Source of the DNA: JBEKCP01 sp049509515
GTDB taxonomy: Bacteria; Planctomycetota; Planctomycetia; Pirellulales; Thermoguttaceae
DNA: 64,000 nt
Assembly: GCA_049509515.1 (NCBI GenBank)
Contig: JBEKZV010000008.1
Coordinates: 47,917 to 111,916 of the forward strand
Direction of reading: 5' to 3'
Below are positions 7,923-15,690 of the stretch, piece by piece. A model generated the notes under the pieces. It was not told the origin of the DNA. It saw only the letters and a list, made by a program, of their open reading frames with translations, and made no database searches. Position numbers and translations under genes: made by a program. The stretch's first letter is position 1; every line of letters begins with the position of its first letter.

Positions 7923-8270
7923 TTGGTCCTAATTATCGTTGCGGTCGGAGTATTGAACGTGTGCCTGGGCTTCGCCGCGGCCTGGTACCTGGGGTACGGT
8001 CCGCCCGGGCTCCGCGAGGCATGGAAGGCCCTGGCGCCGATCCCCCGGCCGGCGGAGATGCCGGGTCCTCCCGCGTCCGCGGCGTCCGCGGCTGTGCCGG
8101 CCGCGGAAGGCAGTCCGGCCCAGGCGGCCGGCAGCGTCGAGGGGTCCGAGCCATCGGCGGCGGCGCCCGCCGAGGCGCCGGCCGCGAGCGACGTGCCGCC
8201 GGCGGCGATTTCCGATGGCGTGCCCGCCGCGGGCGATCTCCTCGCGACGCCTCCCGCAGCCTCTCAGTAG
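7923..8270 (+). CDS. small single-pass membrane protein, unknown function
   Basis: Not recognised. From the TTG at 7923 it is 115 aa: a hydrophobic helix at once (VLIIVAVGVLNVCLGFAAAWYLGYG), a short charged part, then a low-complexity Ala/Pro/Ser/Glu tail to the end. No ATG exists in a sensible place; a GGGAG about ten bases before the TTG supports it. A TATACT box at 7883-7888 could be its -10. Similar short anchored Ala/Pro-rich proteins are common in planctomycetes. It ends 8 bp before a convergent gene. Confidence 0.5.
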   Translation: MVLIIVAVGVLNVCLGFAAAWYLGYGPPGLREAWKALAPIPRPAEMPGPPASAASAAVPAAEGSPAQAAGSVEGSEPSAAAPAEAPAASDVPPAAISDGVPAAGDLLATPPAASQ

Positions 8271-8278
8271 CGCCCGCC

Positions 8279-9256
8279 CTACATATCCTGGTCGTTGACC
8301 AGCTTGTCGTAGAAGGCGAGGTACTGGTCCCGCAGCGCGGCGTCATCGCGGGCGGCCATGGCGCTGCGGGGGTGCTCGTTGAGCTGGCCGGTGATGTTGT
8401 ACTGCACCAGCGGGCCCCATTCGAGCCTGCGGCTCAACGGCAGGAGGTGGTCCTGGAGGAGTTGGTAGACCGCGCGGATGTGGAACTTCGGATTGCGGAG
8501 GAATCCGAGCATCAGCTCCATGGGGCAGTTGCCGGCGCCGCGGCCCAAACCCATCATCGAGGCGTCGACGCGATTCGCCCCGTGGATGATGGCCTCGATC
8601 GAGTTGGCAAAGGCCAGTTGCTGGTTATTGTGGGCGTGGATGCCCACCTGCTTGCCGGTGGCCGCGCCGTACTTGAGGTACTTCTTCACCAGGATCTCGA
8701 CCTGCTCGGCATACATCGAGCCGTAGCTATCGACGACCACCAGCACGTGGGCGGGCGTTTCAGCCAGGACCTCGAGCACCTGGTCGATCTCCTGCTCCTT
8801 GACCGTCGAGATGGCCATCAGGTTGGCCGAGACTTCGTAGCCCTTCTGAAAGGCATCCTGGATCATGTCGATGGCTTCGGACACCTGGTTGGCGTAGAAG
8901 GCCACCCGGATCAAGTCCAGCACGCTGTCTTTCTTGGGCAGGATGTCGGTCCGCCAGTCGGACTTGCCGGCGTCGACCATCGCGGCCAGCCGCAGCGGGG
9001 TGGGGTTGTCGCCGACGATCCGCCGCAGGTCGTCCTCGTCGCAGAATTTCCAGGCGCCGAAGGCGTTGCGGGCGAAGAGTTTCTTGGCCGCCTTGTAGCC
9101 CAGCTCCATGTAGTCGAGGCCCGCGTCCACACACGCCTGGTACACCGCCCGGACGAAACCGTCGTCGAAGCCGTGGGCGTTGCACAGGCCGCCGTCGCGG
9201 ATCGTGCAATCCAGCACTTTCAGCTCGGGGCGATAGGTAATCCAGGGGGCGGTCAT
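8279..9256 (-). CDS. HMGL-like aldolase family protein
   Basis: TIM-barrel metalloenzyme of the DRE-TIM/HMGL superfamily, which makes or breaks carbon-carbon bonds of 2-oxo acids. 325 aa. The N-terminal LDCTIRDGGL carries the metal-binding Asp and catalytic Arg, and the second metal site is HAHNN near residue 210. Most like 4-hydroxy-2-oxovalerate-aldolase-type proteins that occur alone; no partner acetaldehyde dehydrogenase or leucine-pathway gene is next to it, so the substrate is unknown. Next upstream on the same strand is ridA, separated by a large inverted repeat. Confidence 0.82.
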   Translation of the reverse strand: MTAPWITYRPELKVLDCTIRDGGLCNAHGFDDGFVRAVYQACVDAGLDYMELGYKAAKKLFARNAFGAWKFCDEDDLRRIVGDNPTPLRLAAMVDAGKSDWRTDILPKKDSVLDLIRVAFYANQVSEAIDMIQDAFQKGYEVSANLMAISTVKEQEIDQVLEVLAETPAHVLVVVDSYGSMYAEQVEILVKKYLKYGAATGKQVGIHAHNNQQLAFANSIEAIIHGANRVDASMMGLGRGAGNCPMELMLGFLRNPKFHIRAVYQLLQDHLLPLSRRLEWGPLVQYNITGQLNEHPRSAMAARDDAALRDQYLAFYDKLVNDQDM

Positions 9257-9287
9257 GGAAGTAGCGGGTAGTGGCTGGGAGAACTTC

Positions 9288-9355
9288 GTAGGTTATGCTT
9301 CAGCATAACGCAAGATACTATCGGGGCGAATGTTATGCTGAAGCATAACCTACGC
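9288..9355. repeat. perfect 23-bp inverted repeat (possible MITE or bidirectional terminator)
   Basis: Left arm 9289-9311 and right arm 9333-9355 are exact reverse complements (GTTATGCTGAAGCATAACCTACG on the right, 23 nt given as two parts: GTTATGCTGAAGC and ATAACCTACG) around a 21-bp loop. Each arm is itself a palindrome (GTTATGCT/AGCATAAC), so the element is nested. It lies between ridA and the aldolase gene, both on the minus strand. No T tract follows either arm. Confidence 0.75.
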
Positions 9356-9385
9356 ACTCAATTCTGCTAGCGCAATGGCGGGATG

Positions 9386-9860
9386 TCAACCGACCTCGAA
9401 GACAGCCTCGATCTCGACCGCCGCCCCCAGCGGCAGCGAGGCAGCGCCCAGGGCGCTGCGGGCCCCCACGCCGTCCTGGGGGCCAAAGACCTGGGCCAAC
9501 AGCTCGCTGGCCCCATTGATCACCGCCGGGTGCTGGGTGAATTCCGGGGTCGAGCGGACCACGCCCAACAGCCGGACCAGGCGGCGGACGCGCCCCAGCG
9601 AGCCCAGAGAACTGCGGATCGAGGCCAGGATGCCCAGGGCGGCCAGTCGCGCGGCCTCGCAACCCGCCGCCACGTCCAGATCGGCCCCCACGCAGCCGGT
9701 GACGACCTGGCCATCCGGCCGGACCGGCAGATGGCCCGAAGTGTAGGCCAGCCCCCCGGCCACCAGCACGGGCCGGTAGAGTCCCTTGGGCGCCGGGGCC
9801 GGCGGCAGCACAAGACCCAGCTCGACGAGCTTTTCGGCAAGTCTTTCGTCAGGCGTCATG
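9386..9860 (-). CDS. RidA/YjgF family protein
   Basis: Rid-family proteins deaminate reactive enamines and imines made by PLP enzymes. 157 aa; the fold shows in LYRPVLVAGGLAYTSGHLP and a C-terminal LGAAVEIEAVFEV. The usual Arg105 of true RidA enzymes is expected in a C-R-x-x motif before the last strand; here the matching region is GARSALGAASLPLGA, with an Arg, so activity is possible but not certain. This fits the RidA-like subgroup with SALGAASLPLG. ATG 9860 begins the family N terminus. Confidence 0.82.
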
Positions 9861-9874
9861 GCGATCTGGGAGTC

Positions 9875-9940
9875 GGGTCTTGGCCCTTGGGTCTTGGGTC
9901 TTAGGTCGCTATGCCAAGGCCTACGACCCAAGACCTTACT
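9875..9940. repeat. heptameric repeat array with inverted partner, TTGGGTC type
   Basis: Direct 7-bp units (TTGGGTC, TTGGGTC, TTAGGTC) at 9883-9908 are followed by the same words inverted (CGACCCAAGACC) at 9925-9936, leaving a 15-17-nt loop. The arms pair over 11 of 12 bases. The array sits in the spacer between hisG and ridA, both minus strand, and could act as a transcript-end hairpin for hisG. Confidence 0.65.
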
Positions 9941-10811
9941 CAATGACCTTATTCAGCGGATATTCCACGATTCCGCGGGCCCCGGCGGACTTCAGCCGCG
10001 GGATGATCTGCCGCACCACCGACTCGTCGACGATCGTGTTCACGTCGACCCACTGCTCATCGGCGAGGCTGGAGATCGTGGGCTGTTGCAGGGCGGGCAG
10101 GAGGGCCAGCACCTGCCGCAGGCGGTCGCGGGCCACGTTCATCATCAGCCCCACTTTGCCTTCCGCAGCCATCGCGCCGCGGAGCATCAGGGCGATGTCG
10201 TCGATCTTCTGCTTCTTCCAAGGATCGGCGTAGGAGGCGTGGTTGGCGATGAAGCGCGTGGTGCTTTGCAGGACCTCGGCGATGATCCGCAGGTTGTTGG
10301 CCCGCAGCGAGCTGCCCGTCTCGGTCACCTCGACAATGGCGTCGGCCAGGTCGGGGGGTTTGACCTCGGTGGCCCCCCAACTGAACTCGACCTGGGCCGT
10401 GACGCCGTGCTGCTGGAGATAGCGGGTGGTCAGTCCCACCGCCTCGGTGGCAATCCGTTTGCCCTGGAGGTCCTGGACCGTCCGGATGGGCGAGTTCTCC
10501 GGCACGCACAGCACCCAGCGGACCGGCCGGCGACTGACCTTCGAGAACACCAGCTCGGCCACTTCCTGGACGTCCGCGGCATTCTCGACGATCCAGTCGT
10601 GGCCGGTCAACCCGGCGTCCAGTGCCCCCTGTTGGACGTAGCGGGCCATTTCCTGGGCGCGGATCAGAAGGCACTGGATCTGGTCGTCGTCGATCGCCGG
10701 GTAGTAGCTCCGCGAGCTGGTAGTGATCTTGTAGCCGGCGCGGCGGAACAGCTCGGCCGTGGCCTCCTGCAGGCTGCCGGCGGGGATGCCGAGTTTCAGC
10801 AGATTCGTCAT
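9936..10811 (-). CDS. hisG: ATP phosphoribosyltransferase, long form
   Basis: First enzyme of histidine synthesis: joins ATP and PRPP to give phosphoribosyl-ATP. 291 aa, the long form with a C-terminal regulatory domain (about 215-291) and no need for HisZ. The N-terminal LGIPAGSLQEATAELF and the PRPP-loop region EVTETGSSLRAN are typical. The start ATG overlaps the hisI stop by 4 bp (ATGA), so the two genes are translationally coupled. Other his genes are elsewhere. Confidence 0.93.
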   Translation of the reverse strand: MTNLLKLGIPAGSLQEATAELFRRAGYKITTSSRSYYPAIDDDQIQCLLIRAQEMARYVQQGALDAGLTGHDWIVENAADVQEVAELVFSKVSRRPVRWVLCVPENSPIRTVQDLQGKRIATEAVGLTTRYLQQHGVTAQVEFSWGATEVKPPDLADAIVEVTETGSSLRANNLRIIAEVLQSTTRFIANHASYADPWKKQKIDDIALMLRGAMAAEGKVGLMMNVARDRLRQVLALLPALQQPTISSLADEQWVDVNTIVDESVVRQIIPRLKSAGARGIVEYPLNKVIE

Positions 10812-11224
10812 TTCGGTCCCGACTCCTTGTGGCCCTTGCCGTAGACCTCCGCCGGATCGAAGACCCGGCGGCCGACGGTTTCCAGCCCCGCGGGCGTGAC
10901 GCGGCGGAAGAAACAACTGCTGTAGCCCTCGTGGCAGGCGGCCCCGCCGACCTGCTCGACCCGCAGCAGGATCGCGTCGCGGTCGCAGTCCACGTAAACG
11001 CCGCGGAGGAGTTGGACGTTGCCGCTCTCTTCCCCTTTCCGCCACAGCCGCTTGCGGCTGCGGCTGTAGTAGACGGCCCGGCCGGTGGCCAGCGTCTCGG
11101 CATAGCTTTCGGCGTTCATGTAGGCCAGCATCAGGACCTCGCCCGTTTGGGCGTCCTGGGCGATCACCGGCAGCAGGCCGTCGCCGCGGGAGAAGTCGGG
11201 GCCGGATGGGGAGGGCTCGGGCAT
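10808..11224 (-). CDS. hisI: phosphoribosyl-AMP cyclohydrolase
   Basis: Third step of histidine synthesis: opens the purine ring of phosphoribosyl-AMP. 138 aa. It has the AYMNAESYAETLATGRAVYYSRSR-type core, the magnesium motif CDRD at 80-83, and the zinc cysteines Cys97 and Cys104 (GGAACHEGYSSCFFR). There is no fused HisE domain. I chose ATG 11224, the start of family homology; the frame runs on upstream through heptamer repeat DNA and would add a nonsense leader. First gene of a two-gene unit with hisG. Confidence 0.92.
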   Translation of the reverse strand: MPEPSPSGPDFSRGDGLLPVIAQDAQTGEVLMLAYMNAESYAETLATGRAVYYSRSRKRLWRKGEESGNVQLLRGVYVDCDRDAILLRVEQVGGAACHEGYSSCFFRRVTPAGLETVGRRVFDPAEVYGKGHKESGPK

Positions 11225-11545
11225 GGCATGAAGTTGAGTGGGTAGTGGGCAGTGGGCGGTCGGGGTACCCGCTTGCGGGTCGGTGGGCAGACTTCGCGTC
11301 CGACGGCGAGCATAAGGTTCCATCTACTATAATCCGTCCGGGGGACAGGGGACAGGGGGCGCAGCCGCGGATGTCCATCCGCGGTAGAGCGGTCATGCGG
11401 CACAGCCCCGGAAAGCGACAAGGAAGGCGAAACCCCTACCGCAGGCGCAGACGCGCCGTTTCCAGCTTCGCTGGAGTGCCGCCCTGGGGATGTCCGACCG
11501 TTACTACCAGCGCCGGAAAGTTCTCTTCTGCGGAAAGGAAGGGCC
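11225..11545. other. 321-bp divergent spacer rich in heptamer repeats
   Basis: Between hisI (minus) and a truncated glycosyltransferase (plus). It holds two heptamer arrays: GTGGGTA/GTGGGCA/GTGGGCG at 11236-11268 and GGGGGAC/AGGGGAC/AGGGGGC at about 11337-11358. It also has a 9-bp palindrome CCGCGGATG/CATCCGCGG at about 11366-11385. No gene seen. Confidence 0.6.
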
Positions 11546-11920
11546 TTGGAACGCTCGCTGACCGTGTTGCTGCCCGTCCACGATGCCCAATCCACACTCG
11601 CCGACACCGTGGCGGAAGTCCTGGAAGTGGCCTCGGACTGGACGCAGCGGATCGAGCTGCTGATCATTGACGACGGCTCGACGGACGCCACCAGCGAGGT
11701 GGCCCACGAGTTGGTGCGGCACTATCCGCAGGTACGGGCGATCCGCCACAACCGGCGGTTGGGGCGAGAGGCGGCGGTCGAGACGGGCTTGGCCCAGAGC
11801 CGGGGGGACGTGGTGGTCGTCCGCGAGCCGGGCCGGTTGGCATTCGAGAGCCTACACCGCACCAGCAAGCCCGCCAGACCCAACTACTTGGGGTACCTCA
11901 AACAGGTCCGGCGGCCCTAG
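11546..11920 (+). CDS. truncated family 2 glycosyltransferase-like protein
   Basis: Starts as a GT2 (GT-A fold) glycosyltransferase: LTVLLPVHDAQSTLADTVAEVLE, then LLIIDDGSTDATSEVA and VRAIRHNRRLGREAAVETGL, so the UDP-sugar-binding half with the DDGST motif is intact. At the point where GT2 enzymes carry the metal-binding DxD, this one reads VVVVREPGRLAFE and then ends at 124 aa in an Arg/Lys-rich tail. Full GT2 enzymes are at least 220 aa. No downstream remnant of the missing half was seen. It may be a binding-only protein or a decaying gene. Start is a TTG with a good GGAAAGGA site upstream. Confidence 0.6.
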   Translation: MERSLTVLLPVHDAQSTLADTVAEVLEVASDWTQRIELLIIDDGSTDATSEVAHELVRHYPQVRAIRHNRRLGREAAVETGLAQSRGDVVVVREPGRLAFESLHRTSKPARPNYLGYLKQVRRP

Positions 11921-12397
11921 CGCCCCGCCGCGGATTGCTGGCTTGGCCCATAGGCCGCCCTGCCGGGCGGAACCGACCGAACCCGCGACTGCCAGTACGG
12001 TTGCGTCGGCCGGAGCGGCCCTTCTCGGCCCGGAAAAAGGGGGATGGGCTCGGTTTGTGCGGGCCGCCGGGCGGCAGATTTTCCCCCTTTTCCGCTTTAG
12101 ACCATGCCGGAATTGCCGCCTGGGGAATTTTTGATGGACTTTTCTTGCGGAGCGGTTCTTGCCCGTGTATCATAGGGGTCGGAGAAGAGGCGCGCGTTAG
12201 TCAACTGCTTGTCGTCGGGTTCTTTGGATTTTGCTTGCGGCAGTTGCCGTCGGGAAGTCTTGCGGTGGTGTTCACAGGGCAAGCATCGTCGCCGGACGGA
12301 ATCGCAGCGGTCGGCGGATCGGGGTATCTCTTGCGCCGAACACGTTTGTTCTCCTGCTATCTTCTTTGATTCGCCAGCGCTGCGCCAGGAGCGTCTC
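11921..12397. other. 477-bp spacer with inverted repeat and long leader
   Basis: No gene recognised. A REPIN-like inverted repeat has arms CGGAAAAAGGGGGA (12031-12044) and TTTCCCCCTTTTCCG (12080-12094). A sigma70-type promoter follows at 12145-12173, leaving a leader of about 220 nt before the HTH gene at 12398. The leader has no good open reading frame. Confidence 0.55.
12145..12173 (+). promoter_or_regulatory. sigma70-type promoter upstream of HTH gene
   Basis: TTGCGG (12145-12150), a 17-bp spacer, TATCAT (12168-12173). It would start transcription near 12180, about 218 nt before the ATG of the HTH-domain gene, so the mRNA would have a long untranslated leader. Confidence 0.5.
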
Positions 12398-12925
12398 ATG
12401 AGCATCGTGGATTCGTCATCGCAGACAGAGGGACAGGGAGAAGGGGAGTTGCGGCTTTCCGGCAGTCCACGCGCACTGCACCGTTTGGCAACCGTGCGCC
12501 GGCTGCAAGGAATCTCGCGCCACACGTTGGCGCGACGAATGCACGTGGAGGTCTCCGACGTTTCCCGCCAGGAAGACGAGACCTCCGACTTGCCGCTGAG
12601 CAAGCTCTACGCGTGGCAAAAGGCGCTGGACGTCCCGGTCGCGGAGTTGCTGATCGAGTCGGAAGACACGCTCGCGCAGCCGCTCTTGCAGCGGGCGCAG
12701 ATGATCCGCCTCATGAAGACCGCGCTGGCCATCTTCGAACAGTCCGTCGAGGACACCGTCCGCCTGATGGCGCAGACGCTGGTCGAGCAGCTCATCGAGA
12801 TCATGCCGGAATTGCGGGGCGTCAGCGCCTGGCATACCGTCGGCAAGCGGCGCCGGCTCGACGAGCTGGGCGTCGCGGCCGAACGCTCGCTGTCGGAAGA
12901 GGTCTTCATCGACCTCTCCGAATGA
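12398..12925 (+). CDS. XRE-type helix-turn-helix protein
   Basis: Predicted DNA-binding regulator, 175 aa. A low-complexity start (1-25) is followed by an HTH of the XRE/Cro kind at about 27-82 (VRRLQGISRHTLARRMHVEVSDVSRQED, with LPLSKLYAWQKALDVPVAELL as the closing helices). The second half is a long amphipathic helix region (about 95-140), probably for oligomerisation. ATG 12398 has a CAGGAG site in place. It is 13 bp from the CPBP protease gene, so the two may be one unit. Targets unknown. Confidence 0.75.
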   Translation: MSIVDSSSQTEGQGEGELRLSGSPRALHRLATVRRLQGISRHTLARRMHVEVSDVSRQEDETSDLPLSKLYAWQKALDVPVAELLIESEDTLAQPLLQRAQMIRLMKTALAIFEQSVEDTVRLMAQTLVEQLIEIMPELRGVSAWHTVGKRRRLDELGVAAERSLSEEVFIDLSE

Positions 12926-12938
12926 GGACCGCAGGAAT

Positions 12939-13733
12939 TTGAGCGATTCCGACAGACCGTGCCCGGACCGCGCTGCCCGTGGTCCCCGGCGGTGGTGGCG
13001 GCGCCAGGCCTGGATCGCCCCGGTCCTGCCGCTGTTGATCTACTCCCTGTTGGGCTCGCTGGAGCCGTCGCGGGAGCAGAACGGCGGCCGGGCCATCGGC
13101 TTGGCCATTCCCTACCAGGCGTACCCGCTCGTCTACACGCTGAAGATCGGCCTGACGCTGGTGGCCGTGGCAGCGGTGCTGCCCGGCTATCCCCGGCCCC
13201 TGCGGCGCCCGAGCATGACGGCGCTGGCCGTCGGGGCGGTGGGCGTGGTGGTTTGGGTCGGCCTGTGGCGGCTGGCGCCGGGTCGCTGGCTGCTGGAGTT
13301 TGCGGGGTTTGGCGGACCGGCGGAGAAGCTGGCGAGCCTCGCCGCCCGGCCGGCCTTCAACCCGTTCCAGGAGCTGGGCGGCCAGTGGTATCAGGCCTGG
13401 GCGTTCCTGGCGGTGCGGTTTACCGGCCTGGTGGCCGTCGTGCCGCTCATCGAGGAGTTCTTCCTCCGCGGGTTCCTGATGCCGTTGGTCGTCGCCGATG
13501 ACTGGCGGAGCGTGCCGTTCGGCCGCGTCAACAGGGCGGCGGTGGCGGTGAGCCTGATCGTTCCCGCCCTGGCCCATCCGGCCGAAATGCTGTCGGCCGT
13601 CGCCTGGTTCGGGATGGGGACTTGGCTGATGGTCCGGACGCGGAACTTCTGGGACTGCGTGGCCGCCCACGCCGTGACGAACCTGCTCTTGGGCGTCTAC
13701 ATCGTGGCGGCCGGGCAATGGACCTTGTGGTAG
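12939..13733 (+). CDS. CPBP family intramembrane metalloprotease
   Basis: Membrane-embedded protease of the CAAX/bacteriocin-processing (Abi) family. 264 aa with about seven hydrophobic helices. Catalytic motifs are in order: Glu172-Glu173 and Arg177 in IEEFFLRG, His213 in ALAHPAEM, and His244/Asn248 in AAHAVTN. The overall form matches the exosortase-associated CAAX-like subgroup, but no exosortase gene is present here. The start is TTG 12939 with a GCAGGA site five bases before it. It follows the HTH gene closely. Confidence 0.8.
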   Translation: MSDSDRPCPDRAARGPRRWWRRQAWIAPVLPLLIYSLLGSLEPSREQNGGRAIGLAIPYQAYPLVYTLKIGLTLVAVAAVLPGYPRPLRRPSMTALAVGAVGVVVWVGLWRLAPGRWLLEFAGFGGPAEKLASLAARPAFNPFQELGGQWYQAWAFLAVRFTGLVAVVPLIEEFFLRGFLMPLVVADDWRSVPFGRVNRAAVAVSLIVPALAHPAEMLSAVAWFGMGTWLMVRTRNFWDCVAAHAVTNLLLGVYIVAAGQWTLW

Positions 13734-14041
13734 GGCGCCCGCAGCGCCCAAACCCCGGCCCTTCCTCCTGCCTCCCTCGTCTCCCGGTCGATATCCGCCC
13801 TACTTGTCGCCTCACCCGGCACGGCCCAGCAGGGGGCCGAGCAATGGAAATGGAAAAGGCCGGCGTAGGTCCCGTCTGCCGGACGGGACGCCGGGCACGC
13901 TACCCACTGGCCGGCCTCTGCTCTTCGGGCGAAGGCGACGGCCAGCGGCCGAGGTATCGAGCACAAGCGACCGCATCCCCGGCCCGACGGGCCACCCCTT
14001 CACTTTAATTGCGGCGAACCGTTGGCCCGTTGGGACTGCTG
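13734..14041. other. 308-bp convergent spacer containing dispersed repeat copy 1
   Basis: Lies between the CPBP gene (plus) and an HTH gene (minus). It contains no gene but holds the first copy of a dispersed repeat of about 115 bp (see 13812-13928). The remainder is GC-rich with no clear terminator. Confidence 0.5.
13812..13928 (+). repeat. dispersed intergenic repeat, copy 1 (about 115 bp)
   Basis: It shares an ordered series of blocks with 15114-15228: CCCGGCACGGCCC, GGGGGCCGAGCAATGGAAA, AAAAGGCCGG, GCCGGGCAC, CCCACTGGCCGGCCTC and TTCGG. Both copies are in the same orientation and flank the HTH/DUF2442-like gene. Copy 1 has a six-base insertion (tggaaa) relative to copy 2. Confidence 0.65.
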
Positions 14042-14872
14042 CTAGTAAGACTCGATTTCGTCTGGTTCTACGCCGGCTCGATCTGCGATGGTCCGCAATG
14101 TTTCGCCGTGCGGCTTCCCCACCTCGTTGCGTTCGATGCGAGCGATGGTCTTTGACGACAGTGGAGCGAAGTCGTTGCGTGTGAGACCCTTCTGGATTCG
14201 CAACCGACGCAATGATGCGCCAAAGGTCTTCTCGTCCCCAAGCAGCTTCTTGCGAGCCTTCCGGCGATACTCCGGATCGGCCTCGTAGAGAATTGCGTCC
14301 GAGGCGGCTTCGTAACCGCCCAGCCGCACCGTGTGGCCGTAGTCGGCAAGGCTCAGCCGGCTGAAATCGGGCTGTACACCCGTGCCGGATGGCGGGAACA
14401 TCGAGAAGGGCACCGTGATGGTCCTCATGTTGCCGCGCGTCAAGGCAAGGGTCTGGCTCTGAGGGTCTGCTACGGCTGCGGTGAACAGGCCGGCTGCATC
14501 GCTCTGCGGAGCCGACAACACGTCGAGCAGTTCTTCCAGAGGCAGGAGCTTCGAGTCAGGGGCAACGCCAGCCACGCGCCGGAAACAACCCTGGAGGCCC
14601 GGAATGCTGTTGGGACGCGGCGGCTCAAGCGTGACCAGGCCGGAGATGGGCCCGCGACGGTAACGGCACTCCTGGGCGCTGCGGAGCAAATCGTCCGTGG
14701 CCTCTTGCTTCGTCGAAATCCAGACGGACCGGGGAGAGGCGCGCCGCATCGACCGGGCGATCTCCTCCCGGCCCCGGCACAGCACGGCGCCACGGATCCG
14801 GAGGCCCCGAAACCGGGTTTCGTCAAGGTCCAGCACCACCAGTCGCCTCGGCTTCTTGATTACCTTACCCAT
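14042..14872 (-). CDS. XRE helix-turn-helix protein with DUF2442-like middle domain and unknown N terminus
   Basis: 276 aa from ATG 14872. The C-terminal 60 residues are a clear XRE HTH (FGASLRRLRIQKGLTRNDFA, then LSSKTIARIERNE). Residues about 140-200 look like a DUF2442 sheet (TITVPFSMFPP, later LADYGHTVRLGGYEAASDAI), an arrangement known in toxin-antitoxin-type regulators. The first 130 residues, opening with RRLVVLDLDETRFRGLRI, are not recognised. The frame is open upstream to 14971; I use 14872 because a GGAGGGA precedes it. The gene is isolated and flanked by a direct repeat pair. Confidence 0.65.
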   Translation of the reverse strand: MGKVIKKPRRLVVLDLDETRFRGLRIRGAVLCRGREEIARSMRRASPRSVWISTKQEATDDLLRSAQECRYRRGPISGLVTLEPPRPNSIPGLQGCFRRVAGVAPDSKLLPLEELLDVLSAPQSDAAGLFTAAVADPQSQTLALTRGNMRTITVPFSMFPPSGTGVQPDFSRLSLADYGHTVRLGGYEAASDAILYEADPEYRRKARKKLLGDEKTFGASLRRLRIQKGLTRNDFAPLSSKTIARIERNEVGKPHGETLRTIADRAGVEPDEIESY

Positions 14873-15113
14873 CGCTTTCCATCCCTCCGCACCCAGCGGG
14901 CTGGGGAATTCCAGCGAGAAGGCCATTCTCTCACGGCTCCCGCCGACACCCAATTGTGTCCCACAACACACACATCGTCAATAGGACATATAGACATCGG
15001 CTTTTATCTGCGGCTGGTCGAACTGGATGCCATGACGATACCAAGCCGGGACGAGACGGAGAAGATTATGCTCATCCGGGCCGCTCCCGGACGATAGACG
15101 CCCTTCCTGCCGC

Positions 15114-15228
15114 CTTGCCCGGCACGGCCCGGCGGGGGCCGAGCAATGGAAAAGGCCGGGGGGATTCCCCGCGGGGCGTGACCGGGGCGCCGGGCACACC
15201 GCCCACTGGCCGGCCTCCGCTGTTCGGC
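15114..15228 (+). repeat. dispersed intergenic repeat, copy 2
   Basis: Same block order and orientation as 13812-13928 (CCCGGCACGGCCC, GGGGGCCGAGCAATGG, AAAAGGCCGG, CGCCGGGCAC, CCCACTGGCCGGCCTC, TTCGG). The two copies are about 1.3 kb apart and bracket one regulatory gene. Confidence 0.65.
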
Positions 15229-15282
15229 ACTTGAAATCGGGCCGGGCGATCCGCTAAGATGCGATGGCCGCAGCCTCCCGAG

Positions 15283-15315
15283 TTAGGTGTGAGGTGTCAG
15301 GTGTAAGGTGTCAGC
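15283..15315 (+). repeat. heptameric tandem repeat, AGGTGTC type
   Basis: Four to five tandem 7-bp units: AGGTGTG, AGGTGTC, AGGTGTA, AGGTGTC. The same word occurs at 36986-37013 and, inverted, at 37034-37064. Confidence 0.75.
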
Positions 15316-15461
15316 CTGCCCGCCGGGAGGGTTCGGGCGGCGGTGCTCATTGAAAATACGGCACAGGAGGCTCCCCAAAGGCGCGGCACTTGGGGAAGTC
15401 TCGAAGTCTGTTGACCCAAAGCTGGCGGACGATGCCCCCTAGCGGTGGGGAGACTTCTGGA

Positions 15462-15690
15462 AAATCGTGAAAATGAAGACCAAAAGGCGATTTGGGGCCA
15501 GAGCGACGGTTGTCACAACACCCGCCCGGCACACGACTTATGGCACGCCCGGAGCGGCGAATCAAAGCGCGAATTTCGTCGCAAAACACGACGACCAAAA
15601 AACGCCTCGGGGCCAGAGCGACGGTTGTCCAAATGCCAATACTGCAAAGGGCTTATGGCACGCCCGTGGGGCGGCAAGCCGAACCGCGGA
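15462..15690 (+). repeat. 115-bp imperfect tandem duplication
   Basis: Two head-to-tail copies with a 115-bp period. The best-conserved blocks are GGGGCCAGAGCGACGGTTGT at 15494 and again at 15609, and CTTATGGCACGCCCG at 15537 and again at 15652. Each copy also carries GACCAAAA before the first block. No coding function seen. Confidence 0.7.

Noticed and set aside
15494..15629. Two copies of a 21-bp block 115 bp apart, possible CRISPR
   Set aside because: Only two copies, other conserved blocks within the supposed spacer, and no cas genes; it is a tandem duplication.
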